A program made the translations under genes and the position numbers. DNA of 64,000 nt from DATIXJ01 sp963714795 (GTDB taxonomy: Bacteria; Bacteroidota; Ignavibacteria; UBA10030; SZUA-254): positions 558,001 through 622,000 of the forward strand of contig CAVQPS010000006.1 in NCBI GenBank assembly GCA_963714795.1. Direction: 5' to 3'. Numbering within the stretch: the first letter of the stretch is position 1; each line of letters starts with the position of its first letter. Shown one piece after another: positions 17,285 to 26,301 of this stretch. Under the pieces are notes generated by a model. It ran no database searches. It was given only the letters and a program-made list of their open reading frames with translations, and was not told the origin of the DNA.

Positions 17285-17989
17285 TTATACTCCGCCGAAC
17301 ATCGGTATCGTCACTCCATTGATTGCTTTCCCGTATTCTGAGCAGAGATGAAGCATCATCGCTGCAACTTCTTCGGATGATACCCACCGAGAAGAATCTT
17401 CTTCGGGCATGGAAGCAATATTCGCCTGCGTCCGTAAAATACTCGGTGCTATGGCATTCGCGGTGACACCGGTCCCTTTTAATTCTTCACCAAGAATCTG
17501 CGTTAACATAACGACCGCTCCTTTGGCAACCGAATATGGTCCCCTGCCCGCCGACGGTTTCAAGGCAGGCATTGCAGCCATAGAGATGATCCGGCCGTAT
17601 GAATAATTTTCCAGTTTTTGTAAAAATTGACGGGAACACAGAAAAACCGATTTAAGATTGATATCGATCATTTGTTCCCAATCCTTCAGTTTCGTTTCTC
17701 GGATTTCGGCTTTCGGCAAAAATCCGCCGACAAGATTAATGAGAATATCGACTCTACCGAACTTGTTTCCAACATGCTGAAACAGAGCCGCAACATCTTC
17801 ATCATGGGTCACATCTGCCCGAACGATGAATACATTTTTTTTGAAATCTTCTTTTAAACGCTTGAGCTCGTCTTCAAAAATATACGATGTTGAGACGGAA
17901 GCTCCTTCTCGCAGAAAACTTTCAGCGACCACATGCCCGAGAGCACCGGTACCGCCGGTGATAAGAACACTTTTTTCTTGTAAGTTCAT
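17285..17989 (-). CDS. Short-chain dehydrogenase/reductase (SDR)
   Basis: The 234-residue protein is a classical SDR. It has the cofactor motif TGGTGALG (about 11-18), the conserved Asn of INLVGG in place of the usual NNAG, a Ser in the SMAAMPAL region and the catalytic YSVAK (Tyr/Lys). It should be an NAD(P)-dependent oxidoreductase, but the substrate cannot be told from sequence. The gene is first in the run SDR-yqeY-cvpA-mutS2-accC-carrier-purL, and its stop lies 11 bases before the yqeY start. Confidence 0.85.
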   Translation of the reverse strand: MNLQEKSVLITGGTGALGHVVAESFLREGASVSTSYIFEDELKRLKEDFKKNVFIVRADVTHDEDVAALFQHVGNKFGRVDILINLVGGFLPKAEIRETKLKDWEQMIDINLKSVFLCSRQFLQKLENYSYGRIISMAAMPALKPSAGRGPYSVAKGAVVMLTQILGEELKGTGVTANAIAPSILRTQANIASMPEEDSSRWVSSEEVAAMMLHLCSEYGKAINGVTIPMFGGV

Positions 17990-18111
17990 CGTATGATGTT
18001 TGTAACTCGATAGAAATATATCACTTTAAGCGATGATTGTCAACCAAACGGCAAATGAACTACATTCAGGAAGATTGAACAACGAAACGTCCAAAAGAGG
18101 ATAAAAAACGT

Positions 18112-18678
18112 CTATTGTTTTCTCAATACACGCTCCTGGTAATCAATCACCGGAGTAAACGTGTAGACGGATTTTGTCCAATGAAGTCGTTTATTTGGTA
18201 CGAGTATGATGGAAAGAGAATCCGAATGCCATTCCATTTGGTCGGAATCGGAAGAACCGGCAACCGTCGGCTGACCGAATGTTTGTTTGAAGGTAGTCAT
18301 AAAATTAGCAAATTCAACATCGAACATCGTGAGATAATCGATCTTCATTTCATGCAACGTATCCCGCACAAATGTAAAAATAATCTGGTCGATATTTTCA
18401 AATCCATGACTGCGATCTGCCTTTGAAGATTTCCAGTAACAAATTTTGTCGCCTAAATAATTTGTACTGCAGGTAAGCTTTCGGACACGTTTTGTTACTT
18501 CATCATGTGATTGATAAAAGGCAACTCCTCCGATTTGAATTTGACGAGGTGAAATTGCGGAAATATTCTCCCGGCTCGGAGACGAAGATATCTCGGCCGA
18601 TTCTTTTTTTCCGCAAGAATTCAATACGACAACACAACACAAAATAAACCCGGTAGAACGGAATATGTTATTTAACAC
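18112..18678 (-). CDS. Putative lipoprotein of unknown function
   Basis: The protein of about 188 residues starts best at the GTG 18678, where AGGG lies 5 bases upstream. It opens with a signal peptide ending in the lipobox LNSC, about residue 23, followed by a Lys/Glu/Ser-rich linker. A longer frame would run deep into the neighbouring gene. The mature region begins QIQIGGVAFYQS and has scattered aromatic residues and one CysTyr-Trp stretch (KICYWKSS). I do not recognise a domain. Its start overlaps the end of the DUF1028 gene by 11 bases, so the two are probably translated together. Confidence 0.6.
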   Translation of the reverse strand: MLNNIFRSTGFILCCVVVLNSCGKKESAEISSSPSRENISAISPRQIQIGGVAFYQSHDEVTKRVRKLTCSTNYLGDKICYWKSSKADRSHGFENIDQIIFTFVRDTLHEMKIDYLTMFDVEFANFMTTFKQTFGQPTVAGSSDSDQMEWHSDSLSIILVPNKRLHWTKSVYTFTPVIDYQERVLRKQ

Positions 18679-19759
18679 TTCCACCCTGTTTCGAAGTTTT
18701 GAATTTTTCCAATTGTTTCCAGAATTGATCATTTGCCGGTTCCTTCGCAACAAGAGTGGATTCAATGGCAATCGCCTCATCATAATTACCCAGGCAATAA
18801 TGACATTCCGCCAACGTATTAAGAATATCAGTCCGTGAGGGAGCAAGCGTTGCAGCCCGTTTTGCAAGCTCCAATGCCCGGGCTTTATCGATATCCAGCA
18901 TTGCCAGCGACCATGCAATCGAGTTTAACACATCCGGATCGTCCGGTTTATTGCGAAGTTGGCTGTTCAACGATTCGACGAGACGTTCCGTTTCAGTCCG
19001 TGCCGCAGAAAAATTTTTATTGCTGTTGAAATGATCGATCGTTCTCACACGTGCTTCCAGAAGATATTTTGATTTCCAGATGCCATATATTTTTTGAAGC
19101 TGTTCCAATGGAAGCGAATCATGATCGACACGGATATCGACAAACCGATCATTATATCCGTTATATCCGCCTTGATCCCGAACAACGAGTAACGCAGCGG
19201 AGCGCGTTTGATTCTTTTCTTTTCCTTCACGTTCAGCGGCTTCTAACGCAGCACAGAGACGATCCGCCAAATCCCCGCCGGTGATTTCGAATGTTCTCGC
19301 CATTGCTTTCAGTATATTGTCGCCGATAATTGCACTGCCCTGAACAGTATACCATTTTCCAAGAACATGTCCGGAATATTGCTGGCATGAAATTCCGGTA
19401 TACGCAAAAACAGTTCCCTTGGCATCAACGATGGCCATTTGGCGTTGTGATGCCATCGAGTCACCATGGATTAACAAATCGCCGGCTTGCTGGGAGGACA
19501 TTCCTTGTGTAAGGAGATCAAGCGTTCGCGGACCAAATCCGGCATTGATAAATCCTTGTGTTGCCACTGCCCCGACTCCCGCTTTGGCGTATGGCACGAC
19601 GGACCCAACCGCCAACAATGTCGATTGAACGGCAACACCTAAATCACCCGTTGCAGAATCACATGCAACAATGGAATATGTCCCTTCAACTTGAGAATTC
19701 TGTGCAGATGAAAGCGAAACGAGCACGACGAAAGAAATGAAAAATATAATCGGACGCAT
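18668..19759 (-). CDS. Exported DUF1028 (Ntn-hydrolase-like) protein with TPR region
   Basis: The ATG at 19759 (363 residues) has a GGAG site and gives a signal peptide ending near VSLSSAQ. The mature N-terminus is a DUF1028 domain: EGTYSIVACDSATGDLGVAVQS, GAVATQGFIN, and the GYNGYNDRFVDIRVD end. This family is related to N-terminal-nucleophile hydrolases, but its reaction is not established. After residue about 255 the protein changes to helical tetratricopeptide-like repeats (NSIAWSLAMLDIDKA, NTLAECHYCLGNYDEA), which suggests a protein-binding tail. The overlapping downstream lipoprotein gene may be a partner. Assignment of DUF1028 is strong; function is open. Confidence 0.82.
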   Translation of the reverse strand: MRPIIFFISFVVLVSLSSAQNSQVEGTYSIVACDSATGDLGVAVQSTLLAVGSVVPYAKAGVGAVATQGFINAGFGPRTLDLLTQGMSSQQAGDLLIHGDSMASQRQMAIVDAKGTVFAYTGISCQQYSGHVLGKWYTVQGSAIIGDNILKAMARTFEITGGDLADRLCAALEAAEREGKEKNQTRSAALLVVRDQGGYNGYNDRFVDIRVDHDSLPLEQLQKIYGIWKSKYLLEARVRTIDHFNSNKNFSAARTETERLVESLNSQLRNKPDDPDVLNSIAWSLAMLDIDKARALELAKRAATLAPSRTDILNTLAECHYCLGNYDEAIAIESTLVAKEPANDQFWKQLEKFKTSKQGGSVK

Positions 19760-19915
19760 AACTCTCCAAGACAGTGATTGTAAAGAACCTTGTTGCAAAA
19801 TTTTTATGAATATAACTTTTTTCCAAAAGGAAAACAATTCCTGGCCACTGAATCACAGAAAAACCTTATTTGAAGAAATTTTGGATAAGGAAATAAGAAA
19901 ATGTGCTGTCAATCT

Positions 19916-19945
19916 TTGATTTCTCTCAAAATAAACATATATTAT
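19916..19945 (+). promoter_or_regulatory. Candidate promoter of tRNA-Ser
   Basis: TTGATT (19916-19921) and TATTAT (19940-19945) are 18 bases apart, and the tRNA begins 11 bases after the -10 element. Confidence 0.4.
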
Positions 19946-19956
19946 ATCGAAAATTT

Positions 19957-20043
19957 GGAAAGGTGCAGGAGCGGTTTAACTGGCACGCCTGGAAAGCGTG
20001 TGTACCTGAAAGGGTACCGAGAGTTCGAATCTCTCCCTTTCCG
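19957..20043 (+). tRNA. tRNA-Ser (anticodon GGA)
   Basis: The 87-base gene forms a type II tRNA. The acceptor stem GGAAAGG pairs with CCTTTCC (20036-20042). The anticodon stem CACGC/GCGTG encloses the loop CTGGAAA with anticodon GGA, and a long variable arm (TGTACCTGAAAGGGTACC) and the T-arm GTTCGAATC follow. The 3' CCA is not encoded. Confidence 0.95.
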
Positions 20044-20102
20044 CAAAAACGTTGCTCTCAAGTACTTGTGGTTCTTCTCATCTTCGAAAGCTTTTTTTCG
20101 AT

Positions 20103-21395
20103 ATGGTTATTTCACGCCCATATATTTTTATCTATACCTTCCTGTTCATTTTCCTGAATGTAGCGTTTTCTGCAACAGTTCATGTCATTACCATTGATGC
20201 TGCTATTAATCCGGCAACGGCAGATTACATTCACGAGGCAATTCAAAGAGCGTCGGAACAACGGGCAGAGTGTCTGGTCATTCAGTTAAATACGCCGGGC
20301 GGATTGTTGAAATCGACAAGAGTAATCGTTTCGGATTTACTGAGCTCTCCGGTTCCGGTCGTCGTTTATGTTTCTCCAGCCGGCTCACAGGCAGCTTCAG
20401 CCGGAGTCTTCGTCACACTTGCGGCAAACTTCGCGGTTATGGCTCCGGGAACGAACATCGGCGCAGCCCATCCGGTAACAATCGGTGAACAGCAGGAAGA
20501 TTCGGTCATGATGGGAAAAGTCACGAATGATGCGGCGGCATTTATCAGAACCATCAGCGAAAAAAGAAATCGTAATGTGGAATGGGCAGATTCTGCCGTC
20601 CGAAAAAGTATTTCGATTACTGAAACAGAAGCGGTACGGCAGCATGTCGTTGATACAGTCGCTTCCAACCTCACCGGTCTCCTTTCGTTCCTTGACGGAA
20701 AAACTGCAACCACATCAAACGGCCAGCAAGTTTTGGCGACCGCTCATGCGGAAATAATTCAATTCGAAAAACCGTTTCAGCAAAAAATTCTCGATATCCT
20801 GAGCGATCCCAATATTGCCTATATCTTCATGATGCTGGGGTTTTATGGATTGTTATTCGAATTATTCAATCCCGGTTCCATTCTTCCCGGCATCGTCGGA
20901 TTTATCAGCTTGATTATCGCTTTTTACTCGATGCATACACTGCCGATTAATTATGCCGGACTTGCTCTCATCATTTTTTCAATCATCCTGTTCGTCCTCG
21001 ATATCAAATTGACGAGTCACGGAATGCTGACGATCGGAGGAATTGTTTCTCTGGTCATTGGATCACTCATGTTATTCCGGTCCGAAACGACTCTCGATGC
21101 CGTTGCAATTTCCTGGAAAGTTATTTTCATCGTCGTTCTTTTTACTGCGGCATTTTTTATCTTTGTGATCGGATTGGGAATCAAAGCTCAAAAAAGAAAA
21201 CCGACTACCGGCGTTGAAGGACTCATCGGAGAAATTGGAGAAGCGGTGACCGACCTTCATCCGACCGGTGAAATTAAAATTCACGGAGAAATCTGGAAAG
21301 CTCACAGTCTTGAAGGCGATCTCCCTAAAGGTGCAAAAGTAACAGCAGTAACAATCAACGATCTCACCATTCATGTCAAGAAATCGGAGTCTTAA
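20103..21395 (+). CDS. NfeD-type membrane serine protease (ClpP-like domain plus NfeD)
   Basis: The ATG at 20103 (430 residues) gives a signal-like start (about residues 1-23). A ClpP-fold protease domain follows, with the LNTPGG segment, the likely catalytic Ser in AGSQAASAGVF, and GTNIGAAHP. Then come about four membrane helices and a C-terminal OB-fold NfeD domain (GEIGEAVTDLHPTGEIKI...). This is the long NfeD1b form. Such proteases cut and pair with stomatin-like proteins, and the slipin gene follows 15 bases later in the same direction, matching the known NfeD-slipin operon type. No clear ribosome site precedes the start. Longer starts up to 20052 are possible but unlikely. Confidence 0.88.
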   Translation: MVISRPYIFIYTFLFIFLNVAFSATVHVITIDAAINPATADYIHEAIQRASEQRAECLVIQLNTPGGLLKSTRVIVSDLLSSPVPVVVYVSPAGSQAASAGVFVTLAANFAVMAPGTNIGAAHPVTIGEQQEDSVMMGKVTNDAAAFIRTISEKRNRNVEWADSAVRKSISITETEAVRQHVVDTVASNLTGLLSFLDGKTATTSNGQQVLATAHAEIIQFEKPFQQKILDILSDPNIAYIFMMLGFYGLLFELFNPGSILPGIVGFISLIIAFYSMHTLPINYAGLALIIFSIILFVLDIKLTSHGMLTIGGIVSLVIGSLMLFRSETTLDAVAISWKVIFIVVLFTAAFFIFVIGLGIKAQKRKPTTGVEGLIGEIGEAVTDLHPTGEIKIHGEIWKAHSLEGDLPKGAKVTAVTINDLTIHVKKSES

Positions 21396-21410
21396 CCTAT
21401 GGAGGATTCA

Positions 21411-22172
21411 ATGCAAATCTTTTCAATCGTGCTGTTTATCGGCGTCATTTTTGTCATCATCATACTTTCCAATGCAATCCGCGTGCTTCGGGAATATGAG
21501 CGTGGCGTGATCTTTCGTTTGGGAAGACTGATCGGGGCCAAAGGTCCCGGCATTATTTTTCTCGTGCCGATCGTCGATCGCATGGTGAAGGTAAGCCTGC
21601 GAACGGTTGTTCTTGATGTTCCGCCGCAAGACGTCATCACGAAAGATAATGTTTCGATCAAGGTCAACGCTGTCGTCTATTTCCGTGTCGTTCAACCTGA
21701 AAAATGTATCGTCGAAGTGGAAAATTTCCTTTTTGCGACTTCCCAGCTTTCTCAAACGACGCTGAGGAGTATTTTGGGACAATCCGAATTGGACGAATTG
21801 CTCGCTCAACGCGATAAGATCAATCAGGAATTGGCAATCATTATCGATGAACATACGGAGCCATGGGGTATCAAAGTTTCCAATGTGGAAGTCAAGCAAA
21901 TCGATCTGCCGATTGAGATGCAGCGGGCCATGGCAAAACAGGCGGAAGCGGAACGCGAACGACGGGCAAAAGTTGTCCATGCCGAAGGCGAGTTTCAGGC
22001 AAGTCAAAAACTTTCCGAAGCGGCAAATGTCATTTCAAAAAATCCGGTTGCCTTACAACTTCGCTTTCTGCAAACGCTGACGGAAATCGCGGTGGATAAA
22101 AATTCCACAATTCTTTTCCCGGTTCCGATCGATTTGCTCGAACCGTTTATCAATCGTAACAAGAAAGATTGA
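21411..22172 (+). CDS. Slipin (SPFH/band 7 family protein)
   Basis: The ATG at 21411 is chosen because GGAGG lies 5 bases upstream; an earlier ATG at 21399 overlaps that site. The 253-residue protein has an N-terminal membrane segment (IVLFIGVIFVIIILS), then the SPFH domain (EYERGVIFRLGR, PGIIFLVPIVDR, RTVVLDVPPQDVITKDN) and a helical C-terminal region (AMAKQAEAERERRAKV) that oligomerises. Slipins form membrane-associated rings or scaffolds and are partners of NfeD proteases. The upstream NfeD gene and this one form a clear pair; PolB follows 10 bases later. Confidence 0.93.
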   Translation: MQIFSIVLFIGVIFVIIILSNAIRVLREYERGVIFRLGRLIGAKGPGIIFLVPIVDRMVKVSLRTVVLDVPPQDVITKDNVSIKVNAVVYFRVVQPEKCIVEVENFLFATSQLSQTTLRSILGQSELDELLAQRDKINQELAIIIDEHTEPWGIKVSNVEVKQIDLPIEMQRAMAKQAEAERERRAKVVHAEGEFQASQKLSEAANVISKNPVALQLRFLQTLTEIAVDKNSTILFPVPIDLLEPFINRNKKD

Positions 22173-22182
22173 CGTTGTCCCG

Positions 22183-24558
22183 ATGAATCCGTTGCTGTAC
22201 GGATCAAACAGCGAGGAACGAATTGTCGCCGTTCAGCCGAACGGCGATCGTCTGATGCGTGTGTATTCGCGGCAATCCGATACGATTCAGTTCGTCGATC
22301 ATCCATTCTTTCCGTTCTTTTTTATTTCCGATCCTGCCTACCTCCCGCGGTTTTCCGCAAAGCATTGGATAAAAAAATTGGATGGCGATAATTTTTTCCA
22401 ATATCTTTGTGCCTTCGCAAGCTGGTCCGAAATGTGGGACGCCGTCCGATTGATGTTTGAACAATACAACGCGCGTGCTGAAACGAAAGCAGAGTCGTAC
22501 GCCGGACTTCCTTTTCTCCATTTACGAACCGATGCCGTCTCCCAATTCCTCTTACAAACCGGGCGAACGCTTTTCAAGGGAATGGAGTTTTCCGGAATCC
22601 ACAGAATGCAACTCGATATTGAAACCTATTCCTCTCACAACGCAAAATTCAGCAATGCCGAACGTCCGGATGATCAAATAATTATCGTAGCGCTCTCCGA
22701 TAACAGGGGATGGGAACATGTCGTCAGTTGTCAGCGGCAAAATGAGAAGAGCTTGTTACAGGAACTTGTTCACATTATCCGCGATAAAGATCCCGATGTT
22801 ATTGAAGGACATAATATATACAATTTCGATCTCCCCTACATTCTGACGCGGTGTAAATTGCACGGAATCGATTTTTCTGTCGGAAGAGACGGCTCATCCC
22901 CGCGAGCATTCGATTCACGGATGTCGTTTGCCGACCGATCCGTCGGTTACAGCGCTCATGAAATACCGGGACGCCACATCATCGACACATGGTTGTTGGT
23001 TCAGGCATACGATCTTTCCAAACGCTCGCTCGAAAGTTACGGTTTGAAATATGCGGCGCGGTATTTCGGTTTTGCCACGGAAGACCGGATTTACATTCAG
23101 CCCGAAAGGATTTCATGGTATTGGGATCATGAGCCCGACCTCCTGATCCGGTATGCTCTCGACGATGTCCGGGAAACACGACAACTCAGCGAACATCTTT
23201 CTCAAAGCTCGTTCTACCTGACACAAATGCTTCCGCTCAACTACGGAACCGTTGCACGGCTCGGTTCTTCCGCCAAAATTGAATCATTGATCCTCCGAGA
23301 ATATGTCAGGCAGAAATATTCCATTCCGAAGCCGGAACCCGGGATGCAGACAACAGGCGGTTATACGGATATTTTCTATACCGGAGTTCTCGGACCAATT
23401 ATTGACGTCGATGTTGAATCCCTGTATCCTTCAATTATGATTCGTGAAAAAATTAATCCTGCACGTGAACCGTTGGGAGTTTTTTCCGTCGTCCTCGAAG
23501 AACTGACACGATCACGTCTGGAAGCAAAACGAAAAATGCAATCGGCAACCGATCCTTCCAATAAATCAAAATTGGACGCAATGCAATCATCGTTTAAAAT
23601 TTTGATCAATTCTTTTTACGGCTATCTGGGATATAACCGTGCGCTGTTCAATGATATGAGAGCTGCTGATCAAATCACAAAAACCGGGCAGTTAATTCTC
23701 CGTCAACTAATTACGGCGATCATGGACAACGGCGGTACTGTCGTTGAAGTCGACACCGACGGTATCTTTTTTGTTCCACCGCCGAATGTGCGTTCCGAAG
23801 CAGAAGAACAATCATTTGTTCAACTCATCGCGCGTGATCTGCCGCTGGGAATCCACCTTGCCATGGCAGGACGATTTAAAAGGATGCTGAGCTATAAGAA
23901 GAAAAACTACGCTCTTCTCGAATACGACAATAAAGTGAAAGTGAAAGGTTCTTCGCTGAGTTCACGAGCGACAGAAAAATTCGGGAGGAATTTTCTTCAA
24001 CAATGTTTCCAGTGTTTATTGAATAATGACATTCAATCGCTCCACACGTTATACACAAGTCTTTACCAGGATATCGAACAACATGCATTATCCATACTTG
24101 ATTTTGCGCGGACAGAAACATTAAAGGAAACACGCGAAGAATATCTTTCATCCGTTCACGAAGGAAAAAGAAACCGCATGGCGAGTTACGAAGTTGCACT
24201 TGCCTCCGGTCTTGAATGGAAACCGGGAGAACGGATATCCTATTACATTACGGGGAACGATCCGAATATCAGAGGATTCGAAAATTGCAGGCTTATTGAT
24301 GAATGGAATCCGGAAAGCCCGAATGAAAATGTATCGTACTATCTCAGGCGATTGGATGAACTCGTGCAAAAATTTCAGGTATTTTTCGGTCCGAAAGATT
24401 TCCGCTCAATTTTTTCTCTCGAAGATTTGTTCGGATTTTCGGCGGAAAAAATAATCCTTCTGACTCTGCCGGTCGAACAGAAATTTGGGGATTCTGAAGA
24501 TGATGAAAACGAACAGGTTTCAACCGGTCCGAAAATTATGCTCGATGACGGCGAGTGA
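22183..24558 (+). CDS. Family B DNA polymerase with 3'-5' exonuclease
   Basis: The 791-residue protein has all family B motifs. The exonuclease motifs are DIE (Asp145, Glu147), HNIYNFDLPYI and YALDDV. The polymerase motif A is DVESLYPS (Asp410), motif B is KILINSFYG (Lys472) and motif C is DTD (524-526). The catalytic acidic residues are intact, so both proof-reading and synthesis are likely. Such PolB proteins in bacteria usually act in repair or lesion bypass rather than as the replicase. The gene lies directly after the NfeD-slipin pair and may share its transcript, although the functional link is unclear. The start ATG at 22183 has no strong ribosome site. Confidence 0.9.
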   Translation: MNPLLYGSNSEERIVAVQPNGDRLMRVYSRQSDTIQFVDHPFFPFFFISDPAYLPRFSAKHWIKKLDGDNFFQYLCAFASWSEMWDAVRLMFEQYNARAETKAESYAGLPFLHLRTDAVSQFLLQTGRTLFKGMEFSGIHRMQLDIETYSSHNAKFSNAERPDDQIIIVALSDNRGWEHVVSCQRQNEKSLLQELVHIIRDKDPDVIEGHNIYNFDLPYILTRCKLHGIDFSVGRDGSSPRAFDSRMSFADRSVGYSAHEIPGRHIIDTWLLVQAYDLSKRSLESYGLKYAARYFGFATEDRIYIQPERISWYWDHEPDLLIRYALDDVRETRQLSEHLSQSSFYLTQMLPLNYGTVARLGSSAKIESLILREYVRQKYSIPKPEPGMQTTGGYTDIFYTGVLGPIIDVDVESLYPSIMIREKINPAREPLGVFSVVLEELTRSRLEAKRKMQSATDPSNKSKLDAMQSSFKILINSFYGYLGYNRALFNDMRAADQITKTGQLILRQLITAIMDNGGTVVEVDTDGIFFVPPPNVRSEAEEQSFVQLIARDLPLGIHLAMAGRFKRMLSYKKKNYALLEYDNKVKVKGSSLSSRATEKFGRNFLQQCFQCLLNNDIQSLHTLYTSLYQDIEQHALSILDFARTETLKETREEYLSSVHEGKRNRMASYEVALASGLEWKPGERISYYITGNDPNIRGFENCRLIDEWNPESPNENVSYYLRRLDELVQKFQVFFGPKDFRSIFSLEDLFGFSAEKIILLTLPVEQKFGDSEDDENEQVSTGPKIMLDDGE

Positions 24559-24567
24559 GAAACGATA

Positions 24568-24975
24568 TTATGCCGGTTTGTTCTGTCCAACCCACGATTT
24601 TATATAGGAAATAATATCGATCGTCGATGCGCCCGGGGTAAATAGCTCTCCGACACCCATTTTTTTCAACGCGGCGATATCCTGAGCAGGAATAATCCCC
24701 CCGCCGAAAAGCAATACATTGGAAAGCCCTTTATCCTTCATCAAAGAAAGAACCCGGGGAAATACCGTCATGTGCGCTCCACTCAAAAGACTGATTCCGA
24801 TCGCGTCCACATCTTCCTGAAGAGCCGCTTCAACGATCATCTCCGGCGTTTTCCTCAAACCGGTGTAAATGACTTCCATACCGGCATCCCGCATGGCAGC
24901 GGCAATAACTTTCGCACCACGGTCATGCCCGTCGAGACCGACTTTTGCAACCAGCACTCTAATTTTTCGATCCAT
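24568..24975 (-). CDS. B12-binding small subunit of an acyl-CoA mutase (ICM/MCM type)
   Basis: The 135-residue protein is a stand-alone cobalamin-binding Rossmann domain. It opens with KIRVLVAKVGLDGHDRG, containing the DxHxxG motif (Asp15, His17, Gly20), where His17 should be the lower cobalt ligand. SLLSGAHM and FGGGIIP are the other cobalamin loops. Its length equals that of IcmB-like small subunits and of the archaeal MCM small subunit. The matching large subunit is at 61389-63053, about 36 kb away. Active-site residues of that subunit favour isobutyryl-CoA mutase. The gene follows maf with an 8-base gap. Confidence 0.88.
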   Translation of the reverse strand: MDRKIRVLVAKVGLDGHDRGAKVIAAAMRDAGMEVIYTGLRKTPEMIVEAALQEDVDAIGISLLSGAHMTVFPRVLSLMKDKGLSNVLLFGGGIIPAQDIAALKKMGVGELFTPGASTIDIISYIKSWVGQNKPA

Positions 24976-24983
24976 CGTATTTT

Positions 24984-25574
24984 TTAACGCTCCAGGTGTT
25001 CTTGAAATTGTTTCATGACAAGATAAAATTTAGTCAGCGGAAAACCGACCACGTTATAAAAACATCCTTCAATCCGACTGACAAACACCGCACCGTAATC
25101 ATCTTGAATTCCGTACGCACCGGCTTTATCCATGGGAGAACCCGATCGCACATAGCCGGCAATTTCTTCGCCCGATAGATCACGAAACGTCACATCGGTT
25201 ATTTCCACTTCCGACACTGAACGACCGGAGGGTCGATCGAATAACGTGAAACCGGTATACACCTGATGTGTTTGTCCGCTGAGTGTTTGAAGAATCGATA
25301 CGGCATCACGTTCGTTTTCCGGTTTGCCGAATACTTTTCCGTTGAGTACAACAATCGTATCGGCTCCGATGACAATAGCATTTTGATATTCGGGTGCAAC
25401 CGCCGAGGCTTTCCGGAAAGCGATCATCTGGACATTCTCGGAAGGAGTTTTGCTTTGATCAAAATCTTCCGGTACACCGCTTTCACGGATTTCAAAATTC
25501 ATCCCGATTTGCTTTAACAATAATTGTCGCCGCGGAGAGCGGGATGCAAGAACGAGTTGTTTCGTAACGATCAT
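24984..25574 (-). CDS. maf: Maf-like nucleoside triphosphate pyrophosphatase
   Basis: The 196-residue protein carries the Maf hallmarks LASRSPRRQ near the N-terminus, GADTIVV and the DKAGAYGIQ segment. The DKAGAY form is typical of the YhdE branch, which hydrolyses dTTP and UTP and some modified nucleotides to monophosphates, limiting incorporation of non-canonical bases. It is probably cytosolic. The gene precedes the B12-binding subunit gene on the same strand, and a terminator for the upstream small exported protein lies just before it. Confidence 0.9.
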   Translation of the reverse strand: MIVTKQLVLASRSPRRQLLLKQIGMNFEIRESGVPEDFDQSKTPSENVQMIAFRKASAVAPEYQNAIVIGADTIVVLNGKVFGKPENERDAVSILQTLSGQTHQVYTGFTLFDRPSGRSVSEVEITDVTFRDLSGEEIAGYVRSGSPMDKAGAYGIQDDYGAVFVSRIEGCFYNVVGFPLTKFYLVMKQFQEHLER

Positions 25575-25588
25575 GTTAGGATCGAATT

Positions 25589-25621
25589 AAAAATAAAAAA
25601 GAGCGATACAACAATCGCTCT
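25589..25621 (-). terminator. Intrinsic terminator of the FnIII-like protein gene
   Basis: An 8-bp stem AGAGCGAT (25600-25607) with ATCGCTCT (25614-25621) has an A-rich run on its left that is a U-tract on the minus strand. Confidence 0.7.
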
Positions 25622-25649
25622 CCAAGATCGAACATCCGTCATACAGGCG

Positions 25650-26069
25650 TTATCGAAATAATGATTTAATACTTCCCCACGTTCGCCGTACGCCGGAAAC
25701 CGTATGTGTGACCGACACGATTGGAGATGTCTGCAGAATATTTCCGCTTGTAGCGTGAGCAACGACTTCGTACTGATAAACGGTTGTCGTACGCATTAAT
25801 GCAGAATAATCAACGAAGTCATAGGGGGAATGTCCTTTTGAAACTATTCCCACAGAAACAAAACTTTCTGTTGAACCCGAACTGCGCAAAACTTCGAAAT
25901 GGTCGACATTGCTTTCATCGATTGTTGACCAATGAACCGTCACATCGATACCATTGCTCTTTGCCCAAATTGCACTTGGATCAGTATCAATAATTTGCGC
26001 TGAGGCAAGTGTACAAAAGGCAACGATGAGAAAAGAGAAGACTACCGATATGCGAGCACTTCGTTTCAT
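25650..26069 (-). CDS. Small exported protein with fibronectin type III-like domain
   Basis: The ATG at 26069 (139 residues) gives a clear signal peptide (MKRSARISVVFSFLIVAFC... ending LASAQ). The mature part has the pattern of one fibronectin type III or Ig-like beta-sandwich: VTVHWSTIDESNVDHFEVLRSS and a YQYEVVAHATSG strand. Such domains are common in surface or secreted proteins of the FCB group, often with a C-terminal sorting domain, which is not evident here. A longer frame from 26174 would start inside the tRNA-Leu gene and is rejected. Function is unknown. Confidence 0.7.
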   Translation of the reverse strand: MKRSARISVVFSFLIVAFCTLASAQIIDTDPSAIWAKSNGIDVTVHWSTIDESNVDHFEVLRSSGSTESFVSVGIVSKGHSPYDFVDYSALMRTTTVYQYEVVAHATSGNILQTSPIVSVTHTVSGVRRTWGSIKSLFR

Positions 26070-26122
26070 TGGAACAAAGGTAAAGAAAATGACTGAAAAA
26101 GTCAATTCGGATATCTCGATCG

Positions 26123-26206
26123 TGCGCGAGGCGAGACTTGAACTCGCATGCCCTTTCGGGCGCCACCCCCTCAAGATGGTGTGTCTGCCAGTTCCACCAC
26201 TCGCGC
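26123..26206 (-). tRNA. tRNA-Leu (anticodon GAG)
   Basis: Read on the minus strand, the acceptor stem GCGCGAG pairs with CTCGCGC and the discriminator is A. The anticodon stem CCATC/GGTGG encloses the loop TTGAGGG with anticodon GAG. A long variable arm marks a type II tRNA. The CCA is not encoded. Confidence 0.95.
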
Positions 26207-26301
26207 AGGGTCATTTCAAAGGTAAAAATGAAAAACTAAAAAAAACGGTAAGATTCGGCTATTTTTATACTTTTGAATTTTTAATTTTGCATCGTACAGT
26301 G

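Noticed and set aside
18679..18918. Long N-terminal extension of the lipoprotein gene
   Set aside because: It overlaps the DUF1028 gene; a GTG start with AGGG and a clear lipoprotein signal lies at 18678.
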